64,000 nt of DNA, from the NCBI GenBank assembly GCA_028714035.1, contig JAQTNA010000013.1:1-64000 (forward strand). The letters run 5' to 3'. Below are positions 44,117-53,748 of this stretch, piece after piece. Under the pieces are notes generated by a model that saw nothing but the letters and a program-made list of their open reading frames with translations, did no database searches and was not told where the DNA came from. How positions within the stretch are numbered: position 1 is the first letter of the stretch; each line of letters starts with the position of its first letter. The position numbers and the translations under genes were made by a program. Source of the stretch: Rhodocyclaceae bacterium (GTDB lineage: Bacteria; Pseudomonadota; Gammaproteobacteria; Burkholderiales; Rhodocyclaceae).

Positions 44117-45027
44117 CGAATACGTTCAGGGGCGAACTGCGGCAGGACGAGCCCATGGCGGGGCACGTCTCCTGGCGCGCGGGCGGGACGGCCGCCAAGG
44201 CCTACTTCCCGGCGGACCTGGAAGACCTGTGCCTGTTCCTGAAGCGCCTGCGCACGGATGAGCCCCTGCTCATGGTGGGACTGGGCTCCAACCTGCTGGT
44301 GCGGGACGGCGGCTACAACGGCACCGTGATCTTCACCCATGGCGCCTTGACCACACTCCGCCAGGAACCGGAGGCCTCCCTGATTTATGCCGAGGCGGGG
44401 GTGGGCAGCCCCAAGCTGGCCCGTTTCGCTGCGGGGCTGGATCTTGCCGGGGCGGAGTTCCTGGCGGGCGTGCCGGGGACCTTCGGCGGCGCGCTGGCCA
44501 TGAACGCCGGCTGCCACGGCGGCGAGACCTGGCAGATCGTGGAAAAGGCGCTGACGGTCAACCGCTTGGGCGAACTGAACGTGCGCCGCCCGGATGAATT
44601 TTCCCTGGCCTACCGGCACGTCGGCCTGAAGAAGCAGTGCGACGAATGGTTCGCGGGCGCCTGGCTGCGCCTGGCGGCGGGGAACGGCGAGCAGTCCCGG
44701 GCGCGCATGAAGGAGATGCTGGACAGGCGTTCCGCGACCCAGCCCCTGTCCCTGCCCAACGCCGGTTCCGTGTTTCGCAACCCGCCCAATGACCACGCCG
44801 CTCGCTTGATCCAGGAGGCGGGGCTGAAGGGCCTGACCCAGGGCGGCGCCCAGGTCTCGGAGAAGCACGCGAATTTCATCGTAAACCCGGACGGCAAGGC
44901 CACGGCCGCTGACATCGAGGCCTTGATAGCTCAGGTTCAGGCCGAGGTGCAGGAGAAGTTCGGGGTGCAACTGGTGCGGGAAGTGCGGATCGTGGGTGAA
45001 GGGCAGGGAGTGGGAAGTGGGAAGTAG
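44113..45027 (+). CDS. murB: UDP-N-acetylenolpyruvoylglucosamine reductase
   Basis: FAD enzyme that makes UDP-MurNAc with NADPH. 304 residues, type I-like but short. FAD motif [28 protein letters not shown], catalytic Ser in [10 protein letters not shown], and Glu near [10 protein letters not shown]. Odd: the last six codons and the TAG stop lie inside a GGGAAGT heptamer repeat, so the native C-terminal end was probably replaced. Confidence 0.95.
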   Translation: MTNTFRGELRQDEPMAGHVSWRAGGTAAKAYFPADLEDLCLFLKRLRTDEPLLMVGLGSNLLVRDGGYNGTVIFTHGALTTLRQEPEASLIYAEAGVGSPKLARFAAGLDLAGAEFLAGVPGTFGGALAMNAGCHGGETWQIVEKALTVNRLGELNVRRPDEFSLAYRHVGLKKQCDEWFAGAWLRLAAGNGEQSRARMKEMLDRRSATQPLSLPNAGSVFRNPPNDHAARLIQEAGLKGLTQGGAQVSEKHANFIVNPDGKATAADIEALIAQVQAEVQEKFGVQLVREVRIVGEGQGVGSGK

Positions 45028-45142
45028 GAAGTGGGCAAGACGGTAAAACAAGGGCAGGGCAGCGCGAAAGAGCATATTAGATGAATAATGAGACGATGAA
45101 CGGAGCGGTACCCACTCCCCACTCGCCACTCCCCACTTCCCA
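45006..45142. repeat. Facing heptamers across the murB-ddl junction
   Basis: Forward units at 45006-45035 (GGGAGT, GGGAAGT twice, AGGAAGT) end murB; inverted units at 45111-45142 (CCCACTC twice, GCCACTC, CCCACTT) lie inside the ddl coding start. They could form one long hairpin around a 75-base centre that contains the ddl start codon. Confidence 0.88.
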
Positions 45143-46046
45143 GTTGGGCAAGGTGGCGGTGCTGATGGGCGGGACTTCCGCCGAGCGGGAGATATCTCTC
45201 ATGAGCGGTCGGGCGGTGCTGGCGAGCTTGAAGGCGAGGGGAGTGGATGCTCACGGCTTCGATCCGGCCGAACGGCCCCTGGACGACCTGAAGCTGGAAC
45301 ACTTCGATCGCGTGTTCATCGCCCTCCACGGCCGGGGCGGTGAGGACGGCACGGTGCAGGGCGCGCTGGAGATCCTGGGTATTCCCTATACCGGCAGCGG
45401 CGTCATGGCGTCTGCCATTGCCATGGACAAGTGGCGCACCAAGATGATCTGGCTCTCCGCCGGCCTGCCCACGCCCCGTTACCGCATCCTGGAAAGAGAC
45501 ATGGACTGGAACGCCGTGGTTCGGGACCTGGGTCTGCCGCTGTTCGTGAAGCCCGCCCGGGAAGGTTCCAGCGTGGGGGCGACCAAGGTGGTGGCGGCCT
45601 GGGAACTGGCTGGCGCCTTCGAGGCTGCCGTCGAACACGATCCCCTGGTGCTCGCGGAGGAGTTCGTGGCCGGCAGCGAGCTGACGGCCGCCTTCCTGGG
45701 GGAGCAGGCCCTGCCTTTAGTGAAGATCGTCGCCCCGGAGGGCAATTACGACTACCAGAACAAGTACTTCACGGACGACACCCGCTACGACTGCCCCAGC
45801 GGGCTGCCAACGGAAAAGGAAGCGGAAATCCAGGATCTGGTGCTGAAGGCGGCGCGCCTCCTGGACTGCCGCGGCTGGGGCCGGGCCGATGTGATCCTGA
45901 AGGAGGATGGTACGCCCATGCTGCTGGAGATGAACACGTCCCCGGGCATGACCGGCCACTCCCTGGTGCCCATGGCGGCGCGGGCGGCCGGCCTGGATTT
46001 CGAAGATCTGGTGCTGGCGATCCTGGAACGGGCCACCCTGGGTTGA
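45081..46046 (+). CDS. ddl: D-alanine--D-alanine ligase
   Basis: ATP-grasp enzyme that makes D-Ala-D-Ala for MurF. 321 residues. The conserved protein begins at [19 protein letters not shown]; catalysis motifs [24 protein letters not shown] are intact. The first 20 residues ([20 protein letters not shown]) are encoded by unique bases plus inverted heptamers and are absent from relatives. No strong ribosome site precedes ATG 45081. The element between murB and ddl breaks the otherwise overlapping gene chain. Confidence 0.95.
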   Translation: MNNETMNGAVPTPHSPLPTSQLGKVAVLMGGTSAEREISLMSGRAVLASLKARGVDAHGFDPAERPLDDLKLEHFDRVFIALHGRGGEDGTVQGALEILGIPYTGSGVMASAIAMDKWRTKMIWLSAGLPTPRYRILERDMDWNAVVRDLGLPLFVKPAREGSSVGATKVVAAWELAGAFEAAVEHDPLVLAEEFVAGSELTAAFLGEQALPLVKIVAPEGNYDYQNKYFTDDTRYDCPSGLPTEKEAEIQDLVLKAARLLDCRGWGRADVILKEDGTPMLLEMNTSPGMTGHSLVPMAARAAGLDFEDLVLAILERATLG

Positions 46047-46079
46047 TGGCTCCCATAGCGCAGGTGCGAATGAGCGGAC

Positions 46080-46907
46080 ATGGCAGACAGGCCGAAAAAA
46101 CCTGGGAGGACGGAACCGGAGGGGTTCTGGGACCGGCCGCAGCAGATGCTGTTTGCGTCCGGGGTCCTGCTGTTCGCGGCCATCGTCGGCCTGGGCTATG
46201 CGCTGGTCGTGGCGCTGCTGATGTTGCCGGTGTTCCCCTTGCGCGAACTGGTGGTGGTGACTCCCATGCAGCAGGTGACCGCGACCCAGGTGGAATACGC
46301 GGCGCTGGATTCGGTGGCGGGCAACTTTTTCACGGTCAATCTGGATCGGGTGCGGGCGTCCTTCGAGAAGCTGCCCTGGGTTCGGCGCGCGGTGGTGCGT
46401 CGGCACTGGCCGGATGGCCTGGAAGTGGAACTGGAGGAGCAGGTCGCGGTAGCCCTCTGGAAGCAGGGGGAGTCGGGGGAAGTGAAGCTGGTGAATACCC
46501 AGGGAGAGTTGTTCGCCGCAGCGAGCCGCGAGTCTCTGCCGTCCCTGGCAGGGCCGCCCGGCCGGGTCGTGGATGTGCTGACGCGCTACCGGGAGTTTTC
46601 CGGCGTGGTGGCTCCGCTGGAGAAGAAGCTTCTGGGCGTGAGCCTCTCCAGTCGGGAGGCCTGGTCCTTGCGCCTGGACAACGGGGCGGCCGGAGGCCTG
46701 TGGGTGGAACTGGGGCGGGAGCAGGACAAGGCACCCCTGAACGCGCGTTTGTCGCGTTTCGTGAATGCCTACAAGGAAACGGAGGGGCGCCTGAAAGCGC
46801 CCATGGCCATGGCCGATCTGCGCTACCCCAATGGCTTTGCCGTGCGGCTTAACGCGAAAGTGGTGCCGGTGACCCAGGATGGAAAAAAAGTGAAGGAATA
46901 CCGATGA
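46080..46907 (+). CDS. ftsQ: Cell division protein FtsQ
   Basis: Bitopic division protein that links early and late divisome parts through FtsB and FtsL. 275 residues: cytoplasmic start, membrane helix at about 25-52, POTRA domain (FPLRELVVVTP, NFFTVNLDRVRASFEKLPWVR) and a beta domain. Gene order between ddl and ftsA confirms it. Overlaps ftsA by four bases. Confidence 0.94.
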   Translation: MADRPKKPGRTEPEGFWDRPQQMLFASGVLLFAAIVGLGYALVVALLMLPVFPLRELVVVTPMQQVTATQVEYAALDSVAGNFFTVNLDRVRASFEKLPWVRRAVVRRHWPDGLEVELEEQVAVALWKQGESGEVKLVNTQGELFAAASRESLPSLAGPPGRVVDVLTRYREFSGVVAPLEKKLLGVSLSSREAWSLRLDNGAAGGLWVELGREQDKAPLNARLSRFVNAYKETEGRLKAPMAMADLRYPNGFAVRLNAKVVPVTQDGKKVKEYR

Positions 46908-48133
46908 GCAAGGAAAACAAGGAACTGATCGTCGCGCTGGATATTGGCACGTCCAAGATCGTGGCCGTGGTCGCCGAGCTCACTCCCGAGGGCAGGATGG
47001 AGATCCTGGGCATCGGCAGCCAGGAGTCCCGAGGCCTGAAGAAGGGCGTGGTGGTGAACATCGAATCCACGGTGGACACCATCTCCCGGGTGGTGCAGGA
47101 AGTGGAGCTGATGGCCGACTGCAAGGTGAAGGAGGTCTACACGGGCATCGCCGGCAGCCATATCCGCAGTTTCAACTCCAATGGCATGGTGGCGATCAAG
47201 GACAAGGAGGTCTCGCCCATGGATGTGGACCGGGTGATCGAGACCGCCCGCGCCATGCCCATACCGGCAGACCAGCAGATCCTGCACATCCTGACCCAGG
47301 AATTCATCATTGACGGCCAGGACGGTGTGAAGGAGCCCATAGGCATGAGCGGCATCCGCCTGGAAGTGCGGGTGCACATCGTCACCGGCGCCGTCTCTGC
47401 GGCCCAGAACATCGTCAAGTGCGTGCGCCGCTGCGGCCTGGAGGTGATGGACCTGGTGCTCCAGCCCCTGGCATCCAGCTATGCGGTGCTCACCGAGGAC
47501 GAGAAGGAACTGGGCGTCTGCCTCGTGGATATCGGCGGCGGTACCACCGACATCGCGGTATTCACCCAGGGCGCCATCCGGCACACGGCCGTGTTGCCCA
47601 TCGCGGGCGACCAGATCACCAACGACATCGCCATGGCCCTGCGCACCCCCACCCAGGATGCGGAAGACCTGAAGGTGCGCTACGGCGTGGCCCTGCAACA
47701 GATGGCCGATCCGGAAGAGATGTTCGAGGTGCCGGGCATAGGCGAGCGCAGCCCGAGGAAGCTCTCGCGCCTGGCCCTGGCCGACGTCATCGAGCCCAGG
47801 GTGTCGGAATTGTTCGAACTGGTGCAGGCGGAACTGCGCCGTAGCGGTTACGAGGAACTGCTGTCCTCCGGCGTGGTGCTGACCGGAGGCTCGTCGGTCA
47901 TGCGCGGCATGGTGGAACTGGCGGAGGAAATCTTCCACCTGCCCGTGCGCGTGGGTGTGCCCGCCTATGACGGAAACCTGTCGGATGTATTGAGGAGTCC
48001 CCGCTATGCCACGGCGATGGGTTTGCTCATGGAGGGCGTGGCGCAGAGGCGGCGCGGGTTGCTGGTGCGGGAAACCCGCACCTTCAAGCAGGTGATGGGC
48101 AGGATGAAATCCTGGTTCGAGAAGAATTTCTGA
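46904..48133 (+). CDS. ftsA: Cell division protein FtsA
   Basis: Actin-like ATPase that tethers FtsZ to the membrane. 409 residues. Phosphate loops VALDIGTSKIVAVV and VDIGGGTTDIAVF, adenosine motif LTGGSSVMRGM, and the C-terminal amphipathic helix MGRMKSWFEKNF that binds the membrane. ATGA overlap with ftsQ. Confidence 0.97.
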   Translation: MSKENKELIVALDIGTSKIVAVVAELTPEGRMEILGIGSQESRGLKKGVVVNIESTVDTISRVVQEVELMADCKVKEVYTGIAGSHIRSFNSNGMVAIKDKEVSPMDVDRVIETARAMPIPADQQILHILTQEFIIDGQDGVKEPIGMSGIRLEVRVHIVTGAVSAAQNIVKCVRRCGLEVMDLVLQPLASSYAVLTEDEKELGVCLVDIGGGTTDIAVFTQGAIRHTAVLPIAGDQITNDIAMALRTPTQDAEDLKVRYGVALQQMADPEEMFEVPGIGERSPRKLSRLALADVIEPRVSELFELVQAELRRSGYEELLSSGVVLTGGSSVMRGMVELAEEIFHLPVRVGVPAYDGNLSDVLRSPRYATAMGLLMEGVAQRRRGLLVRETRTFKQVMGRMKSWFEKNF

Positions 48134-48233
48134 GGGGCGAAAACCCGCTGACATAACTTTATTTTCCTGTCAGGGGGCAATGGGTCTGGGCATTTCAGTT
48201 GGATTACGGTACTGTTTCGTTAGGAGGGAGAAC

Positions 48234-49403
48234 ATGTTCGAAATCGTGGAGAAGGAACCGTCCGGCACTGTCATCAAGGTGATCGGCGTGGGGGGAGCCG
48301 GCGGCAACGCCGTACAACACATGATTCATGAAGGGGTGCAGGGAGTCGAGTTCATCTGCGCCAACACGGATGCCCAGGCGCTGAGTCGCATCAGCAAGGG
48401 CTCGAAGTTGCAATTGGGAGAAAGCGGCCTGGGCGCGGGGGCCAAGCCGGAAGTGGGCCGGGCGGCCGCCGAATCCGAGCGCCAGCGCATCGCCGATTCC
48501 CTGAAGGGGGCGCACATGGCCTTCATCACGGCCGGCATGGGGGGAGGCACCGGCACGGGTGCGGCGCCCATCGTTGCGCAGGTAGCCAGGGAAATGGGCA
48601 TCCTTACGGTGGGCGTGGTCACCAAGCCCTTTGCCTTCGAAGGCAAGCGCATGCGCATTGCGGACGAGGGTCTGGCGGAACTGGCCAAGCACGTGGATTC
48701 GCTCATCGTCATCCTCAACGAGCGCCTCATGGAAGTGCTCGGTGACGACGCCAGCATGCAGGATGGCTTCCGGGCAGCCGACAACGTTCTCCGGAACGCC
48801 GTGGGCGGCATCGCGGAAATCATCAATTTCCCCGGTCTCGTGAACGTGGACTTCATGGACGTGCGCACGGTCATGAGCGAAATGGGCATGGCCATGATGG
48901 GGTCGGCTTCCGCCTCCGGCATGGACCGGGCGCGCATCGCCGCCGAGCAGGCCGTGGCCAGCCCGCTGTTGGAGGGCGTACACCTGTCCGGTGCCCGCGG
49001 CGTCCTGGTGAATATCACCGCTTCCAAGAATCTCAAGATGAAGGAAGTGCACGAGGTGATGAACACCATCAAGGCCTTCGCCGATCCGGAAGCGGAAGTG
49101 ATCTTCGGCGCAGTGTTCGACGACGAGATGGGCGAGGAATTGCGCGTGACCGTGGTGGCCACGGGGCTGGGTAGCGGCATGCGTGTGGCGGCCAAGCCGC
49201 CCATGACCCTGATCCACCAGCGCACCGGTACGGACAATATGCCTGTCTCTTCGGCGCCGGATTACAAGGTGTTGTCCGATTTTCCCGCGGTCACCCGCAG
49301 CCAGCGCGGCCGTCCTGCCGCCGGTCCGACGGTGGAAGCCCTGGCGGCGAGCGGGGTGGACAAGTACGACATCCCGGCCTTCCTGAGGAAGCAGGCGGAC
49401 TGA
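48234..49403 (+). CDS. ftsZ: Cell division protein FtsZ
   Basis: Tubulin-like GTPase that forms the division ring. 389 residues. GTP motif GMGGGTGTGAAP, T7 loop region NVDFMDVRTVMSE, and the C-terminal peptide DIPAFLRKQ that binds FtsA and ZipA. ATG 48234 follows TAGGAGGGAG, a strong ribosome site, suiting the high FtsZ level. The 100-base gap after ftsA contains CTGACA...TGTCAG and probably its own promoter. Confidence 0.98.
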   Translation: MFEIVEKEPSGTVIKVIGVGGAGGNAVQHMIHEGVQGVEFICANTDAQALSRISKGSKLQLGESGLGAGAKPEVGRAAAESERQRIADSLKGAHMAFITAGMGGGTGTGAAPIVAQVAREMGILTVGVVTKPFAFEGKRMRIADEGLAELAKHVDSLIVILNERLMEVLGDDASMQDGFRAADNVLRNAVGGIAEIINFPGLVNVDFMDVRTVMSEMGMAMMGSASASGMDRARIAAEQAVASPLLEGVHLSGARGVLVNITASKNLKMKEVHEVMNTIKAFADPEAEVIFGAVFDDEMGEELRVTVVATGLGSGMRVAAKPPMTLIHQRTGTDNMPVSSAPDYKVLSDFPAVTRSQRGRPAAGPTVEALAASGVDKYDIPAFLRKQAD

Positions 49404-49414
49404 ACGTGGGTGAG

Positions 49415-49443
49415 CCTTGGCGAACGTATCGCTCGCCAAGGTT
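49415..49443 (+). terminator. Hairpin after ftsZ
   Basis: CCTTGGCGA (49415-49423) pairs perfectly with TCGCCAAGG (49433-49441), followed by TTTGGG. A modest intrinsic terminator that would close the division cluster before lpxC. Confidence 0.65.
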
Positions 49444-49544
49444 TGGGCACGTGTTCGGAGGTCTGGTGGTTTGGAAATGCTGCGCTGCGGAGCGGGGGGT
49501 GTCTCTGTGATAAACTCTCCCTCTTGTCACGGATGTCGTCCGCC

Positions 49545-50471
49545 ATGCTCAAGCAGCGCACACTGAAATCACTGGTACACACGACTGGTGTCGGACTGCA
49601 CAGCGGGGCCAAGGTCAATCTGACCCTGCGCCCCGCCGCGCCCGATACCGGTATCGTCTTTCGCCGGGTGGACCTGGAGCCACCGGTGGACCTGCGCGCC
49701 GACCCCTTGAGCGTTGGCGACACCCAGCTCGCCTCCTGTCTGGAAAAGGACGGCGCCCGGGTCGCCACCATCGAGCATCTCATGTCCGCCCTGGCCGGCC
49801 TGGGGATAGACAACCTCTGGGTGGACGTGGACGCGGCCGAACTCCCCATCGTGGACGGCAGCGCCAGTCCCTTCATCTATCTTCTGCAATCCGCGGGCAT
49901 CGAGGAACAACCCGCCCCGAAGCGCTTCGTGCGGGTGAAAAAGACAGTGGAGGCGAAACACGGGGACAAGTGGGCGCGCCTGGAACCCTACGATGGCTTC
50001 CGCCTGTCGTTTTCCATCGTCTTCGATCATCCTGTGATGGAGAAGTCCGGCACCGAGGCGACGGTGGATTTTGCCGAGGATTCCTACATCAAGGAGGTCT
50101 CCCGCGCCCGCACCTTCGGTTTCATGCAGGACGTGGAATTTCTTCGCTCCAAGGGCTTGGCCCTGGGCGGCAGCCTGGAAAACGCCATCGTGATGGACGA
50201 GTACCGGGTGCTGAATGCGGAAGGCCTGCGGTACGCGGACGAGTTCGTGAAGCACAAGATCCTGGATGCGGTGGGCGACCTGTACATCCTGGGTCATCCC
50301 CTGCTGGCGAGCTTTACTGCCCACAAGTCCGGTCATGCGCTGAACAACGCCCTGTTGCGGGAACTCCTGGCCGACCAGAGCGCCTGGGAATACGTGGTTT
50401 TCACCAGGCAGGAAGAGGCGCCTTCCGCGGTCCAGCGTCTGTTCCCCGCGGTTTTGCCGCAAGCGGCGTAG
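49545..50471 (+). CDS. lpxC: UDP-3-O-acyl-N-acetylglucosamine deacetylase
   Basis: Zinc enzyme for the committed step of lipid A synthesis. 308 residues. Zinc and catalytic residues: His in [16 protein letters not shown], His and Asp in [16 protein letters not shown], His in [15 protein letters not shown] 49545 gives the family start [21 protein letters not shown]-like; the longer frame from 49410 overlaps the ftsZ hairpin. Standard neighbour of ftsZ. Confidence 0.96.
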   Translation: MLKQRTLKSLVHTTGVGLHSGAKVNLTLRPAAPDTGIVFRRVDLEPPVDLRADPLSVGDTQLASCLEKDGARVATIEHLMSALAGLGIDNLWVDVDAAELPIVDGSASPFIYLLQSAGIEEQPAPKRFVRVKKTVEAKHGDKWARLEPYDGFRLSFSIVFDHPVMEKSGTEATVDFAEDSYIKEVSRARTFGFMQDVEFLRSKGLALGGSLENAIVMDEYRVLNAEGLRYADEFVKHKILDAVGDLYILGHPLLASFTAHKSGHALNNALLRELLADQSAWEYVVFTRQEEAPSAVQRLFPAVLPQAA

Positions 50472-50480
50472 AGGCGTGGC

Positions 50481-50666
50481 ATGTTCGTGCTGCGCCTGGT
50501 CGCCGTCCTCACGGTCCTCGCCATCGGCGCCGGTATCCTGGCCTATCTCTTTTCCGGCGACCGCCGTTATCTGGGGGTTTCCTGGCGCATCACGCGCTAT
50601 GCCATCCTGTTCGCCCTGGTCCTGCTCTCCCTGATGCTGCTGGAGCGTGTGGCGGGGATGGCGTGA
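50481..50666 (+). CDS. Small membrane protein, 61 aa
   Basis: Two hydrophobic helices (about 3-25 and 38-56) around a basic loop (SGDRRYLGVSWRITRY). No family that I can name. It begins nine bases after lpxC and ends 36 bases before the permease gene, so it is likely co-transcribed with lpxC. Its composition matches a real membrane protein. Confidence 0.75.
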   Translation: MFVLRLVAVLTVLAIGAGILAYLFSGDRRYLGVSWRITRYAILFALVLLSLMLLERVAGMA

Positions 50667-50702
50667 ATGGCGTGACGTGCCCCCGCCGTATGCCGGTTCG
50701 CG

Positions 50703-51596
50703 ATGAAAAACCGGCTCCTTGATCCCCATGTGCTGCTGACCCTGGCCTCCCTGTTCTGGGCGGGGAACATGGTCATGGGGCGGGGTCTGCGCCACGATCT
50801 GCCGCCCGTCGGCCTGTCCTTCTGGCGCTGGGTGGTGGCCTTCCTCTGCGTCCTGCCTCTGGCTTGGCCGCACCTGCGGGCGGACGGGCCGAAACTGCGG
50901 GCGGCCTGGAAGGAAACCGTGTTTTTGGGGGTGTTCGGCGTGGGCACCTACAACATGTTTTCCTACATTGCCGTTCAATACACCACGGCGACGAGCGCCA
51001 CCCTGCTGAATTCCTTCATACCCATGGTGACCATGGCCCTGGCGTTCCTGTTTCTGGGCAAGCGGCTTAGCCGTCCGGAGGGGCTGGGAGTCCTGGTTTC
51101 CATGGCGGGAGTCCTGGTCCTCCTCGGTCAGGGCAGCCTGGAGGCGCTCCTGGTCTTGCGGGTGAATACCGGCGACTTGTGGATGCTCGCCGCGGTGCTG
51201 GTCTGGAGCGTCTATACCGTGGGACTGCAATGGCGGCCGAAGGGCGCGCATCCCATGACGCTGCTGGCGGCCTTCATCCTGGTCGGCCTGGCCGTGATGG
51301 CGCCCGCCTACGCCTGGGAGATGGCTGCCGGACGCCATATCGCCCTTCATCCGGCCTCCGTGGCGGGTATTCTGTATGCGGGCGTTTTCGCGGCCTTCCT
51401 CGGCTTCGTCTGCTTCAACGCCGGGGTGGCCCAGGTGGGTGCATCCCGAGCATCGCTGTTCATTCACCTGCAACCGGTGTTCGCCGCCATCCTGTCGGCA
51501 CTCATCCTGAATGAGGTGCCGAGCTGGTATCACTATGTCGGCGTCGTCTGCGTTTTCGGGGGCATCTTGCTGGCGATGCAGAAGCGCCCACCCTGA
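50703..51596 (+). CDS. EamA-family drug/metabolite transporter
   Basis: Inner-membrane permease, 297 residues, ten helices in two EamA repeats (about 8-140 and 150-292). Markers: LFWAGNMVMGR at the start, GVGTYNMFSYIAVQYTTATSATLL in part, and FNAGVAQVGASRASLFIHLQPVFA-type end of the second repeat. The substrate cannot be read from sequence; export of an amino acid or metabolite is usual. Confidence 0.9.
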   Translation: MKNRLLDPHVLLTLASLFWAGNMVMGRGLRHDLPPVGLSFWRWVVAFLCVLPLAWPHLRADGPKLRAAWKETVFLGVFGVGTYNMFSYIAVQYTTATSATLLNSFIPMVTMALAFLFLGKRLSRPEGLGVLVSMAGVLVLLGQGSLEALLVLRVNTGDLWMLAAVLVWSVYTVGLQWRPKGAHPMTLLAAFILVGLAVMAPAYAWEMAAGRHIALHPASVAGILYAGVFAAFLGFVCFNAGVAQVGASRASLFIHLQPVFAAILSALILNEVPSWYHYVGVVCVFGGILLAMQKRPP

Positions 51597-51654
51597 GCCT
51601 CGCCGGCTCGATCCCGGCCACAATCTGTGGGTCAGGATATTTTTACTTGAGTCC

Positions 51655-51683
51655 TCGACTTCTCACTTGAACTTCTATAGAAT
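51655..51683 (+). promoter_or_regulatory. Promoter of the S10 operon
   Basis: -35 TCGACT (51655-51660), 17-base spacer, -10 TAGAAT (51678-51683), start near 51690; leader of about 38 bases before rpsJ. The leader is too short for the large L4-binding leader known in E. coli. Confidence 0.65.
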
Positions 51684-51727
51684 GCCGCGTTTCGCGCATT
51701 CTGCGTCCGTTCTTTAAGGTAAAGCTC

Positions 51728-52039
51728 ATGCAAAACCAGAAAATCCGCATCCGGCTGAAGGCTTTTGACTACCGTCTGATTGACCAGTCCGCTCAGGAAA
51801 TCGTCGAGACGGCCAAGCGCACGGGCGCCGTGGTCCGTGGTCCGGTGCCCCTGCCGACGCGCATCGAGCGCTTCGACATCCTGCGTTCGCCGCACGTCAA
51901 CAAGACCTCCCGCGACCAGTTCGAGATTCGCACGCACCTGCGTCTGATGGACATCATTGATCCGACGGACAAGACGGTAGACGCGCTGATGAAGCTGGAT
52001 CTGCCGGCTGGCGTGGATGTGGAAATCAAGTTGCAGTAA
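51728..52039 (+). CDS. rpsJ: 30S ribosomal protein S10
   Basis: 103-residue small-subunit protein, also the NusE antitermination factor. Starts [20 protein letters not shown] and has the [19 protein letters not shown] core, both standard. First gene of the S10 operon. Unusually, it is not preceded by tuf and fusA but by an EamA permease gene. An inverted heptamer repeat follows its stop codon. Confidence 0.98.
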   Translation: MQNQKIRIRLKAFDYRLIDQSAQEIVETAKRTGAVVRGPVPLPTRIERFDILRSPHVNKTSRDQFEIRTHLRLMDIIDPTDKTVDALMKLDLPAGVDVEIKLQ

Positions 52040-52045
52040 TGAAGC

Positions 52046-52117
52046 AGTAGGTAGTAAGCAGTAAGCGGTCAGCGGTAAGCAGGTGTCGGAAATTTCGCTC
52101 ACCGCTTACCGCTCACC
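52046..52117. repeat. Facing heptamers between rpsJ and rplC
   Basis: Five forward units at 52046-52080 (AGTAGGT, AGTAAGC twice, GGTCAGC, GGTAAGC) and three inverted at 52097-52117 (GCTCACC, GCTTACC, GCTCACC), around a 16-base centre. The arms can pair (GGTAAGC with GCTTACC), so the S10 mRNA would carry a strong hairpin here. Confidence 0.85.
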
Positions 52118-52171
52118 GTGTTATCAACCGCCGACCAATTGCAGTCGGCACCTCTTTCGAGGATATAAAAA

Positions 52172-52813
52172 ATGACTCTAGGCCTTGTTGGGCGCAAGGT
52201 CGGCATGACGCGCATCTTCACGGATGATGGCACCACCATCCCCGTGACCGTGCTCGATGTGTCGAACAACCGCGTGTCCCAGATCAAAACGCCTGAAACC
52301 GACGGCTACGCCGCGGTCCAGGTGACATTTGGCCAGCGCCGTGCCAGCCGCGTGAACAAAGCGGCGGCAGGGCATCTGGCCAAGGCCGGCGTTGAAGCCG
52401 GCACCGTGCAGAAGGAATTCCGCGTCGAACCCGATCAGCTCGCCGGCTTCAAGCCCGGCGACACGATCGCCGTGACGCTGTTCGCTGTCGGCCAAATGGT
52501 TGACGTGAGCGGCACCTCCATCGGCAAGGGCTTCGCGGGCGCCATCAAGCGCTACAACTTCTCTTCCAACCGTGCGACCCACGGCAACTCGCTGTCCCAT
52601 AACTCTGCCGGTTCCATCGGCATGGCGCAGGATCCGGGTCGTGTGTTCCCGGGCAAGCGCATGGCCGGCCATCTGGGCGATGCCTCCTGCACGACCCAGA
52701 ACCTGGAAGTGGTCCGTGTGGATGAGGCGCGCCAGCTGCTGCTGTTGAAGGGCGCCGTGCCGGGCAGCAAGGGTGGCGACGTGGTCGTTCATCCCGCAGT
52801 CAAGGCTAAGTGA
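52172..52813 (+). CDS. rplC: 50S ribosomal protein L3
   Basis: 213-residue large-subunit protein near the peptidyl-transferase centre. [19 protein letters not shown] start and the loop [20 protein letters not shown] are conserved, including the Gln that PrmB methylates. Separated from rpsJ by about 130 bases that hold a repeat; otherwise in the usual order. Confidence 0.98.
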   Translation: MTLGLVGRKVGMTRIFTDDGTTIPVTVLDVSNNRVSQIKTPETDGYAAVQVTFGQRRASRVNKAAAGHLAKAGVEAGTVQKEFRVEPDQLAGFKPGDTIAVTLFAVGQMVDVSGTSIGKGFAGAIKRYNFSSNRATHGNSLSHNSAGSIGMAQDPGRVFPGKRMAGHLGDASCTTQNLEVVRVDEARQLLLLKGAVPGSKGGDVVVHPAVKAK

Positions 52814-52821
52814 GGGGCGGC

Positions 52822-53442
52822 ATGGAACTCAAACTGATCAATGACGCAGGACAGGCAGCCGCAACGCTGTCCGCATCGGACGCCCTCTTCGGGCGTGATT
52901 TCAACGAAGCCCTGGTGCACCAGGTCGTGGTGGCCTATCAGGCCAACGCCCGTCTCGGCAATCGCAAGCAGAAGGACCGCGAGGAAGTCCGGCACACCAC
53001 CAAGAAGCCCTGGCGCCAGAAGGGTACCGGTCGTGCCCGTTCCGGTATGTCCTCCAGCCCGCTGTGGCGTGGAGGCGGTCGGACTTTCCCGAACAGCCCG
53101 GACGAGAACTTCACCCAGAAGCTGAACCGCAAGATGTACCGTGCCGGCATGGCCGCCATCCTGTCCCAGCTGGTGCGGGAAGATCGCCTGTCCGTAATCG
53201 AGAACTTCAGCGTCGAGGCGCCCAAGACCAAGCTGGTCGCCCAGAAGCTGAAGGGCATGGGCATGGGTTCGGTGCTGGTCATTACCGACGAGCTGGACGA
53301 GAACACCTATCTCGCCTCCCGCAACCTGCCCAACGTCCTGGTTCTGCAAAGCAACGAAACCGATCCGCTGTCCCTGGTTCGTTTCGATGCCGTGCTGCTG
53401 ACCAAGGGCGCGGTGGCCAAGATCGAGGAGATGCTGGCATGA
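52822..53442 (+). CDS. rplD: 50S ribosomal protein L4
   Basis: 206-residue protein that lines the exit tunnel. [15 protein letters not shown] and [12 protein letters not shown] make up the tunnel loop. In E. coli it also represses the S10 operon by binding its leader; that leader is missing here. ATG 52822 after GAGGGG. Overlaps rplW by four bases. Confidence 0.97.
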   Translation: MELKLINDAGQAAATLSASDALFGRDFNEALVHQVVVAYQANARLGNRKQKDREEVRHTTKKPWRQKGTGRARSGMSSSPLWRGGGRTFPNSPDENFTQKLNRKMYRAGMAAILSQLVREDRLSVIENFSVEAPKTKLVAQKLKGMGMGSVLVITDELDENTYLASRNLPNVLVLQSNETDPLSLVRFDAVLLTKGAVAKIEEMLA

Positions 53443-53747
53443 GCGCATACAGCCAGGAACGTCTGCTGCAAGTCCTGCTTGCCCCGCAGATTTCTGAAAA
53501 GGCGACCTGGGTCGCCGACAAGAACGAGCAGGTGATCTTCAAGGTCGCCTCCGACGCCACCAAGCCCGAAGTGAAGGCCGCCGTCGAGCTGCTGTTCAAG
53601 GTGCAGGTGGATGGCGTGCAGATCGCCAACGTCAAGGGCAAAGAAAAGCGCTTCGGCCGCTTTTTCGGCCGCCGCAAGGACTGGAAGAAGGCCTTCGTCA
53701 GCCTGAAGCCGGGCCAGGAAATCAACTTCGCGGCCGGGGAACAATAA
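53439..53747 (+). CDS. rplW: 50S ribosomal protein L23
   Basis: 102-residue protein at the tunnel exit that docks trigger factor and [23 protein letters not shown] and [16 protein letters not shown] are standard. ATGA overlap with rplD; one base before rplB. Confidence 0.97.
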   Translation: MSAYSQERLLQVLLAPQISEKATWVADKNEQVIFKVASDATKPEVKAAVELLFKVQVDGVQIANVKGKEKRFGRFFGRRKDWKKAFVSLKPGQEINFAAGEQ

Positions 53748-53748
53748 C

